Assembly: GCA_019113915.1 (NCBI GenBank)
Contig: DXGM01000027.1
Span: forward strand, 62,001-126,000
Reading direction: 5' to 3'
DNA: 64,000 nt
Origin: Candidatus Gordonibacter avicola
Lineage (GTDB): Bacteria > Actinomycetota > Coriobacteriia > Coriobacteriales > Eggerthellaceae
Notes under the pieces: generated by a model
What the model was told of the DNA's origin: nothing
The model's database searches: none
The model's input: only the letters and a program-made list of their open reading frames with translations
Program-made: the position numbers and the translations under genes
Shown here: positions 1 to 9,193 of the stretch, in pieces
How positions within the stretch are numbered: the first letter of the stretch is position 1
Layout of the letters: every line of letters begins with the position of its first letter

Positions 1-2
1 CA

Positions 3-689
3 CGTTATTACATGTATTTAGATGAAGCAGGCAACTTCGACTTTTCCCAAAAAGGATCGAAGCACTTCATCATGACGTGCGTAGTCATGAGCCGCCCCTT
101 TAAACACGTACAGGAACTTTCGTCAGTCAAATATGACTGCCTGGAAGATGGCATTGACCCCAAGAAGTGCAGAGACGCTCATAAATTTCACGCCACAGAA
201 GACAAACAGGCGGTCAGGGATGCCGTGTTCAATGTTATTGAAAAACACTTGAACGACATTTCGGTTTACTCAGTAATTATTCGAAAAAACATGACAAACC
301 CAGCTATCAGAGATCAGGCGACTCTTTATTTGAAGGTATTTCAGTGGCTTGTAGGATTTGTATTTAACCAAGAAAACCTCGAAGATGCAGACAGCGTAGT
401 TGTGATTACAGACAGTATCCCTGTAAAGAAAAAGCTAGGTGACCTACGAGGTGCGCTGAAGAAGTATATGAACGGATGTCTTGCAGAGAAGAATATACCT
501 TACAAACTTTATCATCATAGATCGGAAAGCGATGTAAACCTTCAAGTAGCGGACTACTGCTGCTGGGCTATCCAAAGAAAATGGGAGCGCGGCGATGCAA
601 GATCATATGAGATCATACAAAGCGCAATCAAGGGCGAAGGCGATCTATTCAAAAATGGAGATACGGTCTATTACCGCTTCGAAAAATGA
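3..689 (+). CDS. DUF3800 domain protein, 5' end at window edge
   Basis: The first in-window ATG is at 12, but the frame is open to the left edge (Arg-Tyr-Tyr before the Met), so the true start may lie outside. The N-terminal YLDEAGNFDF segment and the C-terminal LQVADYCCWAIQRKW segment match the acidic motifs that bracket DUF3800 proteins, which are predicted to have an RNase H-like fold and are common in phage- and defence-associated DNA. No biochemical function is established that I can rely on. The gene is clearly more AT-rich than the neighbours from 0.9 kb on, which suggests acquired DNA. Family assignment is fairly secure, function unknown. Confidence 0.75.
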   Translation, partial: RYYMYLDEAGNFDFSQKGSKHFIMTCVVMSRPFKHVQELSSVKYDCLEDGIDPKKCRDAHKFHATEDKQAVRDAVFNVIEKHLNDISVYSVIIRKNMTNPAIRDQATLYLKVFQWLVGFVFNQENLEDADSVVVITDSIPVKKKLGDLRGALKKYMNGCLAEKNIPYKLYHHRSESDVNLQVADYCCWAIQRKWERGDARSYEIIQSAIKGEGDLFKNGDTVYYRFEK

Positions 690-714
690 CCAACCCACCT
701 ATCCTCTTTCAAGG

Positions 715-732
715 AAGAACCCAGGGGTTCTT
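715..732. terminator. Short hairpin after DUF3800 gene
   Basis: AAGAACCC pairs perfectly with GGGTTCTT across a 2-nt gap, 26 bases after the stop codon. There is no clear T-run, so this is only a possible weak terminator. The rest of 690-890 holds no gene I can support. Confidence 0.3.
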
Positions 733-890
733 ATCAGCGGGCTGGAACGTAATTAAAGTTTAGCAGATCGCAACCACTAATGTGTGAAGATTGGCAGACA
801 ACTAGATGAAAACGCTGTGCATGCAGCCTCCCTTGAGAAAACATATTGCTTGCATTTGATCCTGCTGATCAGGGAAAACAATGACATACG

Positions 891-2543
891 TTACTTTCGT
901 CGGGCTATGTCTACTACTACCCAGATGCTCAGGACGGCGGCGCCGAGGTAGCCGAAGAAGGCGAGGACGGGGACGCCTAAAAGGCGCGGCTCCATGCCAG
1001 AGAGGGCCAACATGCTGGAGCCGATGAACAGGCCCGCAATGATGATGCCGATAGTCAACCTATTCACGATGGTGCCCAGGTGCGTGAGCGGGGCCTCGCT
1101 TCCCAGCACCTCGGTGTTCACCTTCAGCTGGCCGCGGGTGAGCATTTTCAGCGCCTCGCCGGAGTACTGCGCCGCGTCGAGCGAACCCTTCGTCGACGAG
1201 CGCAGCGCCAGCGCAAGGTCTTCCATGGCGGACACCAGTTCATCGCGCGGGTCTTTCGTGCGATTGATGTGCGCGTTGATGATGGACACCACGTTTTCGT
1301 TCGGAATGAATGGCGCGATGGTGCCCTCCAGCGTCACGATGCCGCGCGAGACACTGGTGATGGACGAGGGCAGCGTCACCTTGCACGAGCGCGTCAGCAT
1401 GAGAATGTCGTTCAGGAACTGGCCGATGTCGATGTCCCCCACGTCGCACGAGCCGTAATCCTCCAACAGTAAGTCCAGGTCAGCAAGGAAGCGCGTGTGG
1501 TCGATAGCCGCGTTGTCCTTCGCAATGGCAAAGGACATAAGCGCGTCTTTCAGCTCGGTGGAGCTTTGCATACCCACGGCCTGAATGATGTTGCCGAACC
1601 CGGCGCGGTCGCGCGGCGACAGGCGGCCCATGATGCCCAGGTCGATGTAGACTATTTTGCCGTCGCGCACGAGGATGTTGCCCGGATGCGGGTCGGCGTG
1701 GAAGAAGCCGTGGTCGAGAATTTGCGTGGCGTAGTTGTCGAGCACCTTCTCGCCGATTTCCTCCAAGTCGTAGCCGGCGGCTTGCAAACGGCCGGTCGCC
1801 AGGATGGGAATGCCGTCGATGTACTCCATGACCAGCACGTATTCGCCGCACAGCTCCGGATACACCTTCGGGCACTCAATGAATGCCACATTCTCGTTCA
1901 GCCGCGCGAACTCTTGGAGGTTCGCCGCTTCGCGTGCAAAGTCGGTTTCCTCAAGGAAGGTGGCCCAGAGTTCCTCCACCACATCGCGCAGATCGAGCAT
2001 CTGCTCGTCTTTCATGAAGCGCGAGGCTTGCCGCGCCACCATGCGCATGATGTCGATGTCGAGCGCCATGGTGGCTTTCACGCCCGGGCGCTGGATTTTT
2101 ACGGCCACGGTTTCGCCCGTGACCAGGCGCGCCTTGTGCACCTGCGCAAGCGACGCCGACCCGAGCGGCGTGGGACTGATGGCGTCGAAGATGTCGCCCT
2201 GGCGCTCGCCGTAGATGTCGTCGAGCGCGGCCAGGATGCGATCGAAGGGCAGCGGGTCACACTCCATCTGGAGTTTTTCCAACTCGTCGCAGTAGGCTTT
2301 CGGCAGTATTTCCGAACGGGTGGACAGTGTCTGGCCAATTTTCACGAAACTGGGGCCGAGGTCTTCCAACATGGCGCGGAATTCCTCAGGCGCGAAGCCT
2401 TTGAGGAAGTGGTGCTTTTGCAGGATGCCGTAGATTTCCTTCAGCCGGCGCGTGCGCGTTTTGCGGCTGAGATTGAACCGCCCTTCGGGGTCGATCTCCG
2501 CGCCGGAACTGAAGAAGTATTTGAGCAGCGTGTTGTCCGCCAT
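891..2543 (-). CDS. ABC1/UbiB-family atypical kinase (AarF-like)
   Basis: This 550-residue protein has the UbiB/ABC1 hallmarks: a KIGQ motif (68-71) in the N-terminal extension, an alanine-containing nucleotide loop GSASLAQVH (128-136), the lysine of VAVKI (147-151), HADPHPGN (282-289) and DLG (301-303). Two hydrophobic helices near residues 495-545 form a C-terminal membrane anchor. Family members are atypical kinases/ATPases linked to quinone or isoprenoid lipid handling at the membrane. The phasin-like gene lies immediately upstream on the same strand, so the two probably form an operon. The physiological substrate cannot be read from sequence. Confidence 0.92.
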   Translation of the reverse strand: MADNTLLKYFFSSGAEIDPEGRFNLSRKTRTRRLKEIYGILQKHHFLKGFAPEEFRAMLEDLGPSFVKIGQTLSTRSEILPKAYCDELEKLQMECDPLPFDRILAALDDIYGERQGDIFDAISPTPLGSASLAQVHKARLVTGETVAVKIQRPGVKATMALDIDIMRMVARQASRFMKDEQMLDLRDVVEELWATFLEETDFAREAANLQEFARLNENVAFIECPKVYPELCGEYVLVMEYIDGIPILATGRLQAAGYDLEEIGEKVLDNYATQILDHGFFHADPHPGNILVRDGKIVYIDLGIMGRLSPRDRAGFGNIIQAVGMQSSTELKDALMSFAIAKDNAAIDHTRFLADLDLLLEDYGSCDVGDIDIGQFLNDILMLTRSCKVTLPSSITSVSRGIVTLEGTIAPFIPNENVVSIINAHINRTKDPRDELVSAMEDLALALRSSTKGSLDAAQYSGEALKMLTRGQLKVNTEVLGSEAPLTHLGTIVNRLTIGIIIAGLFIGSSMLALSGMEPRLLGVPVLAFFGYLGAAVLSIWVVVDIARRK

Positions 2544-2582
2544 GGGCTGGTCGCGCCGTGCTTGAGTTGCCAGATGCGGGCG

Positions 2583-2993
2583 CTAGACGCCGGGCGTTTG
2601 GGCCGCGGTGGTAGTGCCGCACGCGGGCGCGTCGGGCACGGGTTCTGACGTCTTTACCTCGGAAGCGTCGCCCACCTCGGCTTGCGCCGCGCTGTCTTCG
2701 GCAGCCTTCGCGTTCGCCTTTGCCGCAATTTCGGCGGCTTTCGCGGCGAACTCCGCACGTTCTTCGGGAGTCATGACGGCCATGCGGGCCTCCAGCGCGT
2801 CGTAGCGCACAGACGCCGCCAGGTCGTCAGCCTTGTGCTTGAGCTCGGAATTTATCTGCTTGCCCTGGTCAACCGTGAGTTCGCCCTTCGTGATGAGCTG
2901 ATCCACCAGGTCCTTCGATTTCTCGGCGGTGATGGCCATCGCACCGATGCCCGCCAGGAAAATGTCTTTGAATCCGTCGCCTATGGTTGCCAT
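2583..2993 (-). CDS. Phasin-family small helical protein
   Basis: The start at 2993 (MATIGDGFKD) is chosen because AAGGAGG precedes it. A longer frame to 3077 lacks a site. The 136-residue product begins with a phasin-like amphipathic segment (FKDIFLAGIGAMAITAEKSK), followed by a helical, charged region and an Ala/Lys/Glu-rich tail. Such proteins often sit beside ABC1 kinases in actinobacteria; true granule association is not implied here because no PHA synthase is visible. The small size, coiled-coil look and operon position suggest an accessory or scaffold protein for the kinase. Function is inferred. Confidence 0.75.
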   Translation of the reverse strand: MATIGDGFKDIFLAGIGAMAITAEKSKDLVDQLITKGELTVDQGKQINSELKHKADDLAASVRYDALEARMAVMTPEERAEFAAKAAEIAAKANAKAAEDSAAQAEVGDASEVKTSEPVPDAPACGTTTAAQTPGV

Positions 2994-3170
2994 AAGAGCC
3001 TCCTTCGTCGCGGTTCGGCCCGCCAGCGCGCAGCACCGGCCGGCCTCTTCTCTCCATGATGCACCAAAACGCCCCAAAGGGCAATGCGATGAGCCAGTTT
3101 GTCGAGAAAAGGGAACGGCACGGCAACACGCGCGCGAAGTGCGCGGGATGTAGCGGGGTGCGGAAGCTGG

Positions 3171-4202
3171 CTAGGGGCGTTCGTAGGCGCGCTGAGGCTG
3201 GGACGGTGTGAGGTGCGGCACCGTGAGAGAGGCGGATGTCGTGGCGTCAGCGAGTGCCGAAAGCGGCTCCAAGGCGGGAGCGGCGAGTGCGGCGGCTTCT
3301 TCTCCACCGCGCGCAGCGGCCTCGGCGCGCCCGTCGATCCAAGTTTCGGCGATAACGCAAACGATGATAAGGGCGGCACCGGCCAGGCCCACAGCGGTCA
3401 GCGTCTCGCCCAGGATGCCCCAGGAGAACAGCGCCGTGAAGATAGGCTCGCCCGTGAGCAGCATAGATACCGTGGCGGAGGGCAGGCGAGTAAGTGCCAT
3501 GTTCTGCAACGCGAACGTGAGGCAGGTGCTGGCGATGGCGAGGAACACCACCGTCCCCCAAGCGATAGGCTGCACAGCGGCCACGTTGAGGGGCTGATCG
3601 AACAGGAGCGCACCGGCAAGCGACGCGATAAACGTCACGAAGATTTGCGTGCCCGACACCGTGACCACGTCCATGCGCGCGAGCCCGCGCTCGCCGAACA
3701 CGAGGGCACCAGCCAGCGACACTGCGGTCAGCAGGCCGCAGAACTCGCCCAGGCCGAACGTGAACGAGCCGCCGCTGGAGCACAGCAGGTAGAGCCCCAC
3801 CACGACCGCCGCCTGGAAGGGCAGGTGCACCAGGCGATAGCGGCGGCGCAGCACGATGGCCGCCAGAATGGGCGTGAACACCACGGGCAGCGCCATAAGA
3901 AAACCTACATTCGTGGCTGTGGTCAGGTCTAACGCAATGTTGCAGGAAAGGTAGGACACCGCCATGCACAGCGCGGCCGGCAGCCAGTCGGACAGGCGCG
4001 CGCCCTTGAGTCCGCGCACCATACGAGGCCCGAACAGCACCGCAAACACAAGCGCAGCCAACCCAAAACGCAGGGCCATACACCACAGCGGCGAAATGCT
4101 TTCGTAGGCGAGCTTCGTGATGGCACTGCCCGACCCGAAAATGATGGTTTGCAGCACCACACTAGCGATGCAGATTGCTCGTATGTCCATCAATCGGGAC
4201 AC
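3171..4202 (-). CDS. EamA/DMT-family transporter
   Basis: This 343-residue protein has about ten hydrophobic helices arranged as two EamA repeats, typical of drug/metabolite transporters such as RhaT/YdcZ-type exporters. The GTG start at 4202 has AAGGAGG five bases upstream. A second possible start (MDIRAICIAS, 4190) is further from the site. The C-terminal ~50 residues are a hydrophilic Ala/Ser-rich tail. It is divergent from the LysR gene at 4435 with about 230 bp between, the usual arrangement for a LysR-controlled exporter. Substrate unknown. Confidence 0.9.
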   Translation of the reverse strand: MSRLMDIRAICIASVVLQTIIFGSGSAITKLAYESISPLWCMALRFGLAALVFAVLFGPRMVRGLKGARLSDWLPAALCMAVSYLSCNIALDLTTATNVGFLMALPVVFTPILAAIVLRRRYRLVHLPFQAAVVVGLYLLCSSGGSFTFGLGEFCGLLTAVSLAGALVFGERGLARMDVVTVSGTQIFVTFIASLAGALLFDQPLNVAAVQPIAWGTVVFLAIASTCLTFALQNMALTRLPSATVSMLLTGEPIFTALFSWGILGETLTAVGLAGAALIIVCVIAETWIDGRAEAAARGGEEAAALAAPALEPLSALADATTSASLTVPHLTPSQPQRAYERP

Positions 4203-4434
4203 GCCCGCCTCCTTTTAGTGCCTGGGCGCTGCGGCAAGCAGCACAGAACATCCGACCTCATCCATGCGGGGCGGTTGATTCTCTGGAATGGATTTCTTCA
4301 CATGGTATCCGTTGAGTGAATGAAAGTAAAACGAGAGTTTCTTTTTGAGATTTCAAGAAGTACTTGTTAATGGAGGTGGCAAAGCCTATGGTGGAAGGAG
4401 CATGCGGCGTGGATGATGGCGAACGGAGGCTCTG

Positions 4435-5325
4435 GTGAGCAACCAAAAGTATGAGGCGTTTCTCAAGGTGGCTGAAACCGGCAGCTTCAAGGAGGCCGCG
4501 CGCGAGTTGGATTACACGCAGGCCGGCGTGAGTTACCTGGTGAACGCGCTGGAGAAAGAGTTGGGCGTACCGCTGTTGGTGCGCGAGTACGGCGGCGCGC
4601 GGCCCACGGCCGAAGGCGCGGATTTGCTGACGTACGCGCGCGACGTCGTGAACGCTGAGCGGCGGCTAGCTGCGCGCCTGGCCGACCTCCAGCACCTCGA
4701 GGGCGGTTCGGTGCGCGTGGCCGCGTTCACCAGCACGGCCATCCAGTGGCTCCCCGGCATGGCAAAGGAGTTCTTGCGGAGACATCCCGCGGTCGACCTT
4801 GACATCGCCTGCATCGACGACCAGGCGAAACTCGAAGAAGCCGTGCGCCGCGGCGACTTCGACTGCGGCTTTGCGGTGCTGCCCGTTAAGCGCGGTCTGG
4901 AGGCCGTGCCGCTGGCAAGTGACCCCATGCTTATCGCGGTATCACCCGATCACCCGCTGGCTGCTGCGAAGCACTTCCCTGCCGCAGCGCTTGCCGCGGA
5001 ACCCTACATACGACTGGAAAGCGGCGAAGATACCGAGATGGACGCCGTCTTCCGCGCCAACGCCGTGGAGCCACACGTGCGCTTCTCCATCACCAGCGAC
5101 TACGCCGCTATGTCACTCGTGAGCGCCGGTCTGGGCTTTGGCGTGCTTCCCTCCCTCATCGTAAAAGACGCCCCGTTTCCCCTGGTAACCATGCCACCCG
5201 AAGTCCCCGTCAACCGCGAAATAGCCCTCGTCCTCCGCTCCGAAGCAACAGCCAGCGCCGCCGCCAGGGCATTCGTCGAAGTAGCGCAAGAGTGGGTGAG
5301 GAAAGTAGCGCCTCGCACCAGGTGA
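4435..5325 (+). CDS. LysR-family transcriptional regulator
   Basis: The GTG start at 4435 follows GGAGG by five bases. Residues 1-60 form the LysR winged helix-turn-helix (FLKVAETGSFKEAARELDYT then a VSYLVNALEKELG recognition region), and residues 90-290 a periplasmic-binding-protein-like effector domain. The 296-residue length is normal. It is divergent from the EamA transporter at 4202, so it most likely controls that gene and itself from the shared ~230-bp region. The ligand is unknown. Confidence 0.93.
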   Translation: MSNQKYEAFLKVAETGSFKEAARELDYTQAGVSYLVNALEKELGVPLLVREYGGARPTAEGADLLTYARDVVNAERRLAARLADLQHLEGGSVRVAAFTSTAIQWLPGMAKEFLRRHPAVDLDIACIDDQAKLEEAVRRGDFDCGFAVLPVKRGLEAVPLASDPMLIAVSPDHPLAAAKHFPAAALAAEPYIRLESGEDTEMDAVFRANAVEPHVRFSITSDYAAMSLVSAGLGFGVLPSLIVKDAPFPLVTMPPEVPVNREIALVLRSEATASAAARAFVEVAQEWVRKVAPRTR

Positions 5326-5367
5326 GCGCTCCCGCTCGCGCTCCCCTGTGCGAGGCGCTTGGCTCTG

Positions 5368-6024
5368 TTAAAGTTGTTCCATCAGCGCAGGTAGTTCGCT
5401 GATAGTTTTACATTCATAGGCGGGGTGTTCGGCGCAGAGGACTTCTGCGGGGAACATGCCCCAAAGGGCGGCTACGGTGACGCAGCCAGCGCCGTTTCCG
5501 GCTTGCATGTCAAAGGGGCTGTCGCCCACATAGACACACTCACTTGGATCCAACCCCAAAAGCTCACAACCGTGGCGTACCGGGCCCGGATCGGGCTTGT
5601 GGGTGGGCCAATCGTCGGAGCCCACCACGAAGTCGAACGCGTCACACAGTTCAAACGTGGACAAACCATGCAGCGCAGGCTCGTGACGCTTTGAGGTAAC
5701 CACACCCATACGGTAGCCCCGTTTGTGCAGTTCATCCAGCACTTCCTGCGTCCCCGGGAAGATGCGAATCAGCTTGTCATGCACGCTCGCGTTGTACTCG
5801 CGGTACACCCGACACAGCTCGTCGTGGACGGCTTCGTCGTCGGTGAAATCCCACATCTGCGTGTTGAGGGGCTGCCCCACCTTCGCCATCAGACGCTCGT
5901 CGGGAATGGTACAGCCCAGCACTTCGCGCACCGTGTGGCGAAACGAGTCCAACAGCAAATCGTGCGTATCGAGCAACGTGCCGTCCAAATCAAACAGAAT
6001 TGCCTTGATAGTGTTTGTCGACAT
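5368..6024 (-). CDS. HAD-family phosphatase (phosphoglycolate/PPi phosphatase type)
   Basis: The chosen start at 6024 places the HAD motif I FDLDGTLLDT near residue 10, as expected; a longer frame to 6114 would overlap proS. Motif II is VVTSKR and motif IV GDSPFDMQAG. A helical cap follows motif I (C1 cap type), as in Gph/PpaX enzymes. The 218-residue length fits. The gene lies 13 bp after proS and probably ends that operon. Substrate could be 2-phosphoglycolate, pyrophosphate or another small phosphate ester. Confidence 0.9.
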   Translation of the reverse strand: MSTNTIKAILFDLDGTLLDTHDLLLDSFRHTVREVLGCTIPDERLMAKVGQPLNTQMWDFTDDEAVHDELCRVYREYNASVHDKLIRIFPGTQEVLDELHKRGYRMGVVTSKRHEPALHGLSTFELCDAFDFVVGSDDWPTHKPDPGPVRHGCELLGLDPSECVYVGDSPFDMQAGNGAGCVTVAALWGMFPAEVLCAEHPAYECKTISELPALMEQL

Positions 6025-6037
6025 AGCCGTCACAAAC

Positions 6038-7795
6038 CTACTCAAACAAGCCGCTGAACAGGTCAACCTCAGAGCCCCACACCTTCGTGTTGCGCTGCGC
6101 GAACGCGATGGCATCGGTAAGTGCCACCAGCGGAATGTCGCGGCGCGCTCCCGTGCGGCGGGACTTGATTTCCACCTTCTGCTCGGCCAGACCGCGCTTT
6201 CCCACCACTACCTGCAGGGGCCAGCCAATAAGGTCGGCGTCAGCGAACTTCACGCCTGCGCGCTCCTTGCGGTCGTCAATAACTACTTCCAAGCCCAGTT
6301 TCGCCAGATCAGTGGCGAGGTTCTCCGCGGCAGGCTGTACCAAGTCGTCGCCCACCACCAGCGGGATGACGCACACGTGCGCCGGCGCGACAGTGAGCGG
6401 CCAGCAGATGCCGTTTTCGTCGTTGTGCTGTTCCACGATGGCGGCCATGGTGCGCGAAACGCCCACGCCGTAGCAACCCATGAGGAACGGCTGCTCAGAG
6501 CCGTCTTCCGCCATGTACGTAGCACCCATGGCGCGCGAGTATTTGTCGCCCAGTTGGAACACCTGCGACACCTCAATGCCGCGTGCGCCCTCCAGCGGAA
6601 GCCCGCACTTCGGGCAGCTGTCGCCCGGCTTCACGATGCAGAGGTCGGCCCATTCGTCCACTTCGAAGTCAACACCCAGCTGAGCACCCACGTAGTGGTA
6701 GCCGTCTTCGTTCGCACCAACGACCCACTTCGGCACGGCCTGTAGGCTGCGCGCCGCGATGACGTGCGCTTCCTCGGGCAGACCAACCGGGCCCATCGAG
6801 CCTTTATGCAGGCCAAACGCTTCCATTTCCTCGTCGGTAAGCAACGTAAAGCCACCCGCCGCACGTTCGGCTTTCAGCTCGTTCAGCTCGTGGTCGCCGG
6901 GGATGAACATGACAACAAGCTTGCCTTCATCATTCTTACCTGAAAGCGCCTTCACAGTGGACGACTCGGGGATGTCCAAGAACGCGGCCAACTCGGCAAT
7001 GGTGTGCACGTTCGGCGTGGCAATCTTTTCCATGGCCGGCACGTCGTAGACGGTCGGACGCGCCAGGCAGTCGCCCGCCTCGGCGTTGGCGGCGTATCCG
7101 CACGTGCAGTGCACGAGTTCTGCCTCGCCCGCATCGGCGAGCGCCATAAACTCGCAGGTCACACTGCCGCCGATCTGGCCCGGATCGGCCTCAACAGGGC
7201 GGTAATCCATATCCATACGGTCACAGATGCGCCCGTACGCCGCGCTCATCTCGTCGTAGGTTTGCTGCAGCGATTCCTGGCTTGCGTGAAAGCTGTAGGC
7301 GTCCTTCATGATGAACTCGCGGCTGCGCAACAGGCCGAAGCGCGGCCGAATTTCATCGCGGAACTTCACCTGGATCTGGTACAACGACAGCGGCAACTGC
7401 TTGTAGGAGCGCAATTCGTTACGCACGAGCGCTGTGATGAGTTCCTCGTGGGTGGGCCCAAGGCAGAATTCGTGGTTGTGACGATCCATGAGGCGCATGA
7501 GCTCGGGGCCGTAATCGTCCCAACGGCCGCTTTCGTGCCAGAGTTCGCCCGGTTGCAGCGCCGGCATCATGATTTCCTGCGCGCCGATGGCATCCATCTC
7601 TTCGCGCACGATGTTCTCCACCTTCGCCAGCACGCGCTTGCCAAGCGGCAAAAATGTGTACACGCCGGAAGCGGTCTTGCGAATCATGCCGGCGCGCAGA
7701 AGCAGCCGGTGGCTAGCGATTTCCGCGTCGGTGGGGTCCTCCTTCAGCGTGGGCACATACAGCCTGCTCATGCGCATGATATTCGTGTTCGTCAT
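6038..7795 (-). CDS. proS: Prolyl-tRNA synthetase
   Basis: This class II aminoacyl-tRNA synthetase of 585 residues charges tRNA-Pro. The class II motif 2 region RDEIRPRFGLLRSREFIMKD is clear. A central insertion (about residues 225-390, with the CTCGYAANAEA zinc-ribbon-like start) corresponds to the bacterial-type editing domain that removes misacylated alanine. The start at 7795 makes an ATGA overlap with the ispG stop, indicating translational coupling; a longer frame to 7897 would lie inside ispG. The ispG-proS order is familiar from other Gram-positive and actinobacterial genomes. Confidence 0.97.
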   Translation of the reverse strand: MTNTNIMRMSRLYVPTLKEDPTDAEIASHRLLLRAGMIRKTASGVYTFLPLGKRVLAKVENIVREEMDAIGAQEIMMPALQPGELWHESGRWDDYGPELMRLMDRHNHEFCLGPTHEELITALVRNELRSYKQLPLSLYQIQVKFRDEIRPRFGLLRSREFIMKDAYSFHASQESLQQTYDEMSAAYGRICDRMDMDYRPVEADPGQIGGSVTCEFMALADAGEAELVHCTCGYAANAEAGDCLARPTVYDVPAMEKIATPNVHTIAELAAFLDIPESSTVKALSGKNDEGKLVVMFIPGDHELNELKAERAAGGFTLLTDEEMEAFGLHKGSMGPVGLPEEAHVIAARSLQAVPKWVVGANEDGYHYVGAQLGVDFEVDEWADLCIVKPGDSCPKCGLPLEGARGIEVSQVFQLGDKYSRAMGATYMAEDGSEQPFLMGCYGVGVSRTMAAIVEQHNDENGICWPLTVAPAHVCVIPLVVGDDLVQPAAENLATDLAKLGLEVVIDDRKERAGVKFADADLIGWPLQVVVGKRGLAEQKVEIKSRRTGARRDIPLVALTDAIAFAQRNTKVWGSEVDLFSGLFE

Positions 7796-8859
7796 AGCTT
7801 TCCTATCTCCTCCATCAAAGCGTCCACAATGGCATCTTCCTGCACCTTGCGAACGACTGCTCCCTTGGAAAACACCACGCCCGATCCCGCGCCGCACGCC
7901 ACCCCAATGTCGGCGTCGGCGGCCTCACCAGGCCCGTTCACCACGCATCCCATGACCGCCACCTTGAGCGGCTTGTCCAACCCGCTGCTGCGCTCTTCCA
8001 CCTCGCGCGCCAGCCCGATGAGATCTACCTGGCAGCGGCCGCACGTGGGGCAGCTGATAAGTTCGGGCGAACGACGGCGTAAATCGAGCGCCGCCAGCAG
8101 CGTCCAGCACGCGCGAATTTCTTGCACCGGATCATCTGTGAGCGAGATGCGCAGCGTATCGCCAATGCCTTCTTCCAACAGAATACCCAGGCCACACGCG
8201 CTTTTTATCACACCTTGGAACGTGGTGCCCGCCTCCGTCACGCCAATGTGCAGCGGCACGTGCGGAAGTTCGCGCGCGAGCAAGCGATACGTAGCCACCG
8301 TAGTCATGACATCATGCGCCTTCGCGCTGACCACAAGGTCGGTAAAGCCGCGGCCTTCACAGTAGCGCACGTAGTCGGCGGCAGAGTGCGCCAGCTTTTC
8401 CGGCAGCGTAAGGTCATCGCGCGCAGCCAAGTCCGCATCGAGCGAACCCGCATTCACGCCAATACGAATGGGAATGCCCGCCTCACCGGCCGCATCAAGC
8501 ACCACATCGGTTGCACCGAGGCCGCCGATGTTGCCGGGATTGATGCGCAGCTTCGCCGCACCACGGCGCGCGGCCTGAACGGCGATGTCGGCGGAAAAGT
8601 GCACGTCAGCCACCACAGGAAGTGGCGACGCGGCACACACCTGGGCAAACGCGCCCACACACGCAGCGCGCGGGATAGCCATGCGCACCACTTCGCATCC
8701 GGCCGCCGCCAGCGCTTCAATTTGCGCGAGGTTCGCCGCGACATCGTCGGCCGGAGCGTTCAGCATCGACTGCACGACCACCGGCGCACCGCCACCGAGC
8801 GGCACGTTGCCCACCATGACCTGGTGAGTGCCCTGATTCGGCTTTGTTGTGCAGGACAT
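7792..8859 (-). CDS. ispG: 4-hydroxy-3-methylbut-2-enyl diphosphate synthase
   Basis: IspG (GcpE) converts methylerythritol cyclodiphosphate to HMBPP in the MEP isoprenoid pathway, using a [4Fe-4S] cluster. The 355-residue protein shows the TIM-barrel part (residues 1-250) and the C-terminal cluster-binding motifs CPTCGRC and GCVVNGPGEA. Dxr, another MEP enzyme, is encoded at 20531-21862, and the two would normally be only a few kb apart. The gene is preceded by a 334-bp gap containing structured repeat A and ends in the ATGA overlap with proS. Confidence 0.97.
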   Translation of the reverse strand: MSCTTKPNQGTHQVMVGNVPLGGGAPVVVQSMLNAPADDVAANLAQIEALAAAGCEVVRMAIPRAACVGAFAQVCAASPLPVVADVHFSADIAVQAARRGAAKLRINPGNIGGLGATDVVLDAAGEAGIPIRIGVNAGSLDADLAARDDLTLPEKLAHSAADYVRYCEGRGFTDLVVSAKAHDVMTTVATYRLLARELPHVPLHIGVTEAGTTFQGVIKSACGLGILLEEGIGDTLRISLTDDPVQEIRACWTLLAALDLRRRSPELISCPTCGRCQVDLIGLAREVEERSSGLDKPLKVAVMGCVVNGPGEAADADIGVACGAGSGVVFSKGAVVRKVQEDAIVDALMEEIGKL

Positions 8860-9193
8860 CCGCCCTCCTTCTTCCTTCGCGCGTCAAACCGCATGTCGCA
8901 CTATTGTACCGCCGAAACGCGCCCACCCCCTCACCCTCCACGAACTCTGCCGCAAAATGAAGGTGAAGGAAGAGGAAGGGGAAGCGGGAGGGAGGCAGCA
9001 CAGGTTGCTGCCAAACCGCATAGGTTGGCGCTAGTAAGTCAGCGAGTCCCCCTGTGGCGTCCGAGATTCGGGGGATCGCGGGGGCGAAGCGTACTTAGAT
9101 ACGCGAGTTCCCGGGATCGCACGAAGATCGGATGCCACAGGGTGCCGCAGCGTCGGCCAGTTCCGCGGGCCGGCAAGCCCGCGGAACCCAAAC
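8860..9193. other. Intergenic region between rseP and ispG
   Basis: This 334-bp gap separates two same-strand genes that normally sit close together. Positions 9023-9187 are taken up by structured repeat A. Positions 8870-9000 include a purine-rich tract (about 8955-8995) with no recognisable gene. An ispG promoter may lie here, but I cannot place one convincingly. Confidence 0.6.
9023..9187 (+). repeat. Structured intergenic repeat, copy A
   Basis: Read on the plus strand, the copy begins with the tag AGTAAGTCAGCGAG (9033-9046). Outer arms CCCTGTGGC (9050-9058) and GCCACAGGG (9134-9142) pair. Inner imperfect pairing leads to an apex GCGTACTTAGATACGC near 9089-9104. Then come the conserved GCAGCGTCGGCC block and a perfect 11-bp hairpin (9160-9187) that ends 6 bp from the rseP stop codon. 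Tag, apex and 3' block are shared with copies B-D while the arms differ but stay complementary. Confidence 0.85.

Noticed and set aside
1497-2648. Long open frame opposite the ABC1 kinase gene
   Set aside because: It lies fully antisense to a gene with clear kinase motifs. His/Arg/Gln-rich composition is typical of an antisense frame in GC-rich DNA.
7004-8365. Long open frame opposite proS/ispG
   Set aside because: Antisense to two well-supported essential genes; no domain and no ribosome site.
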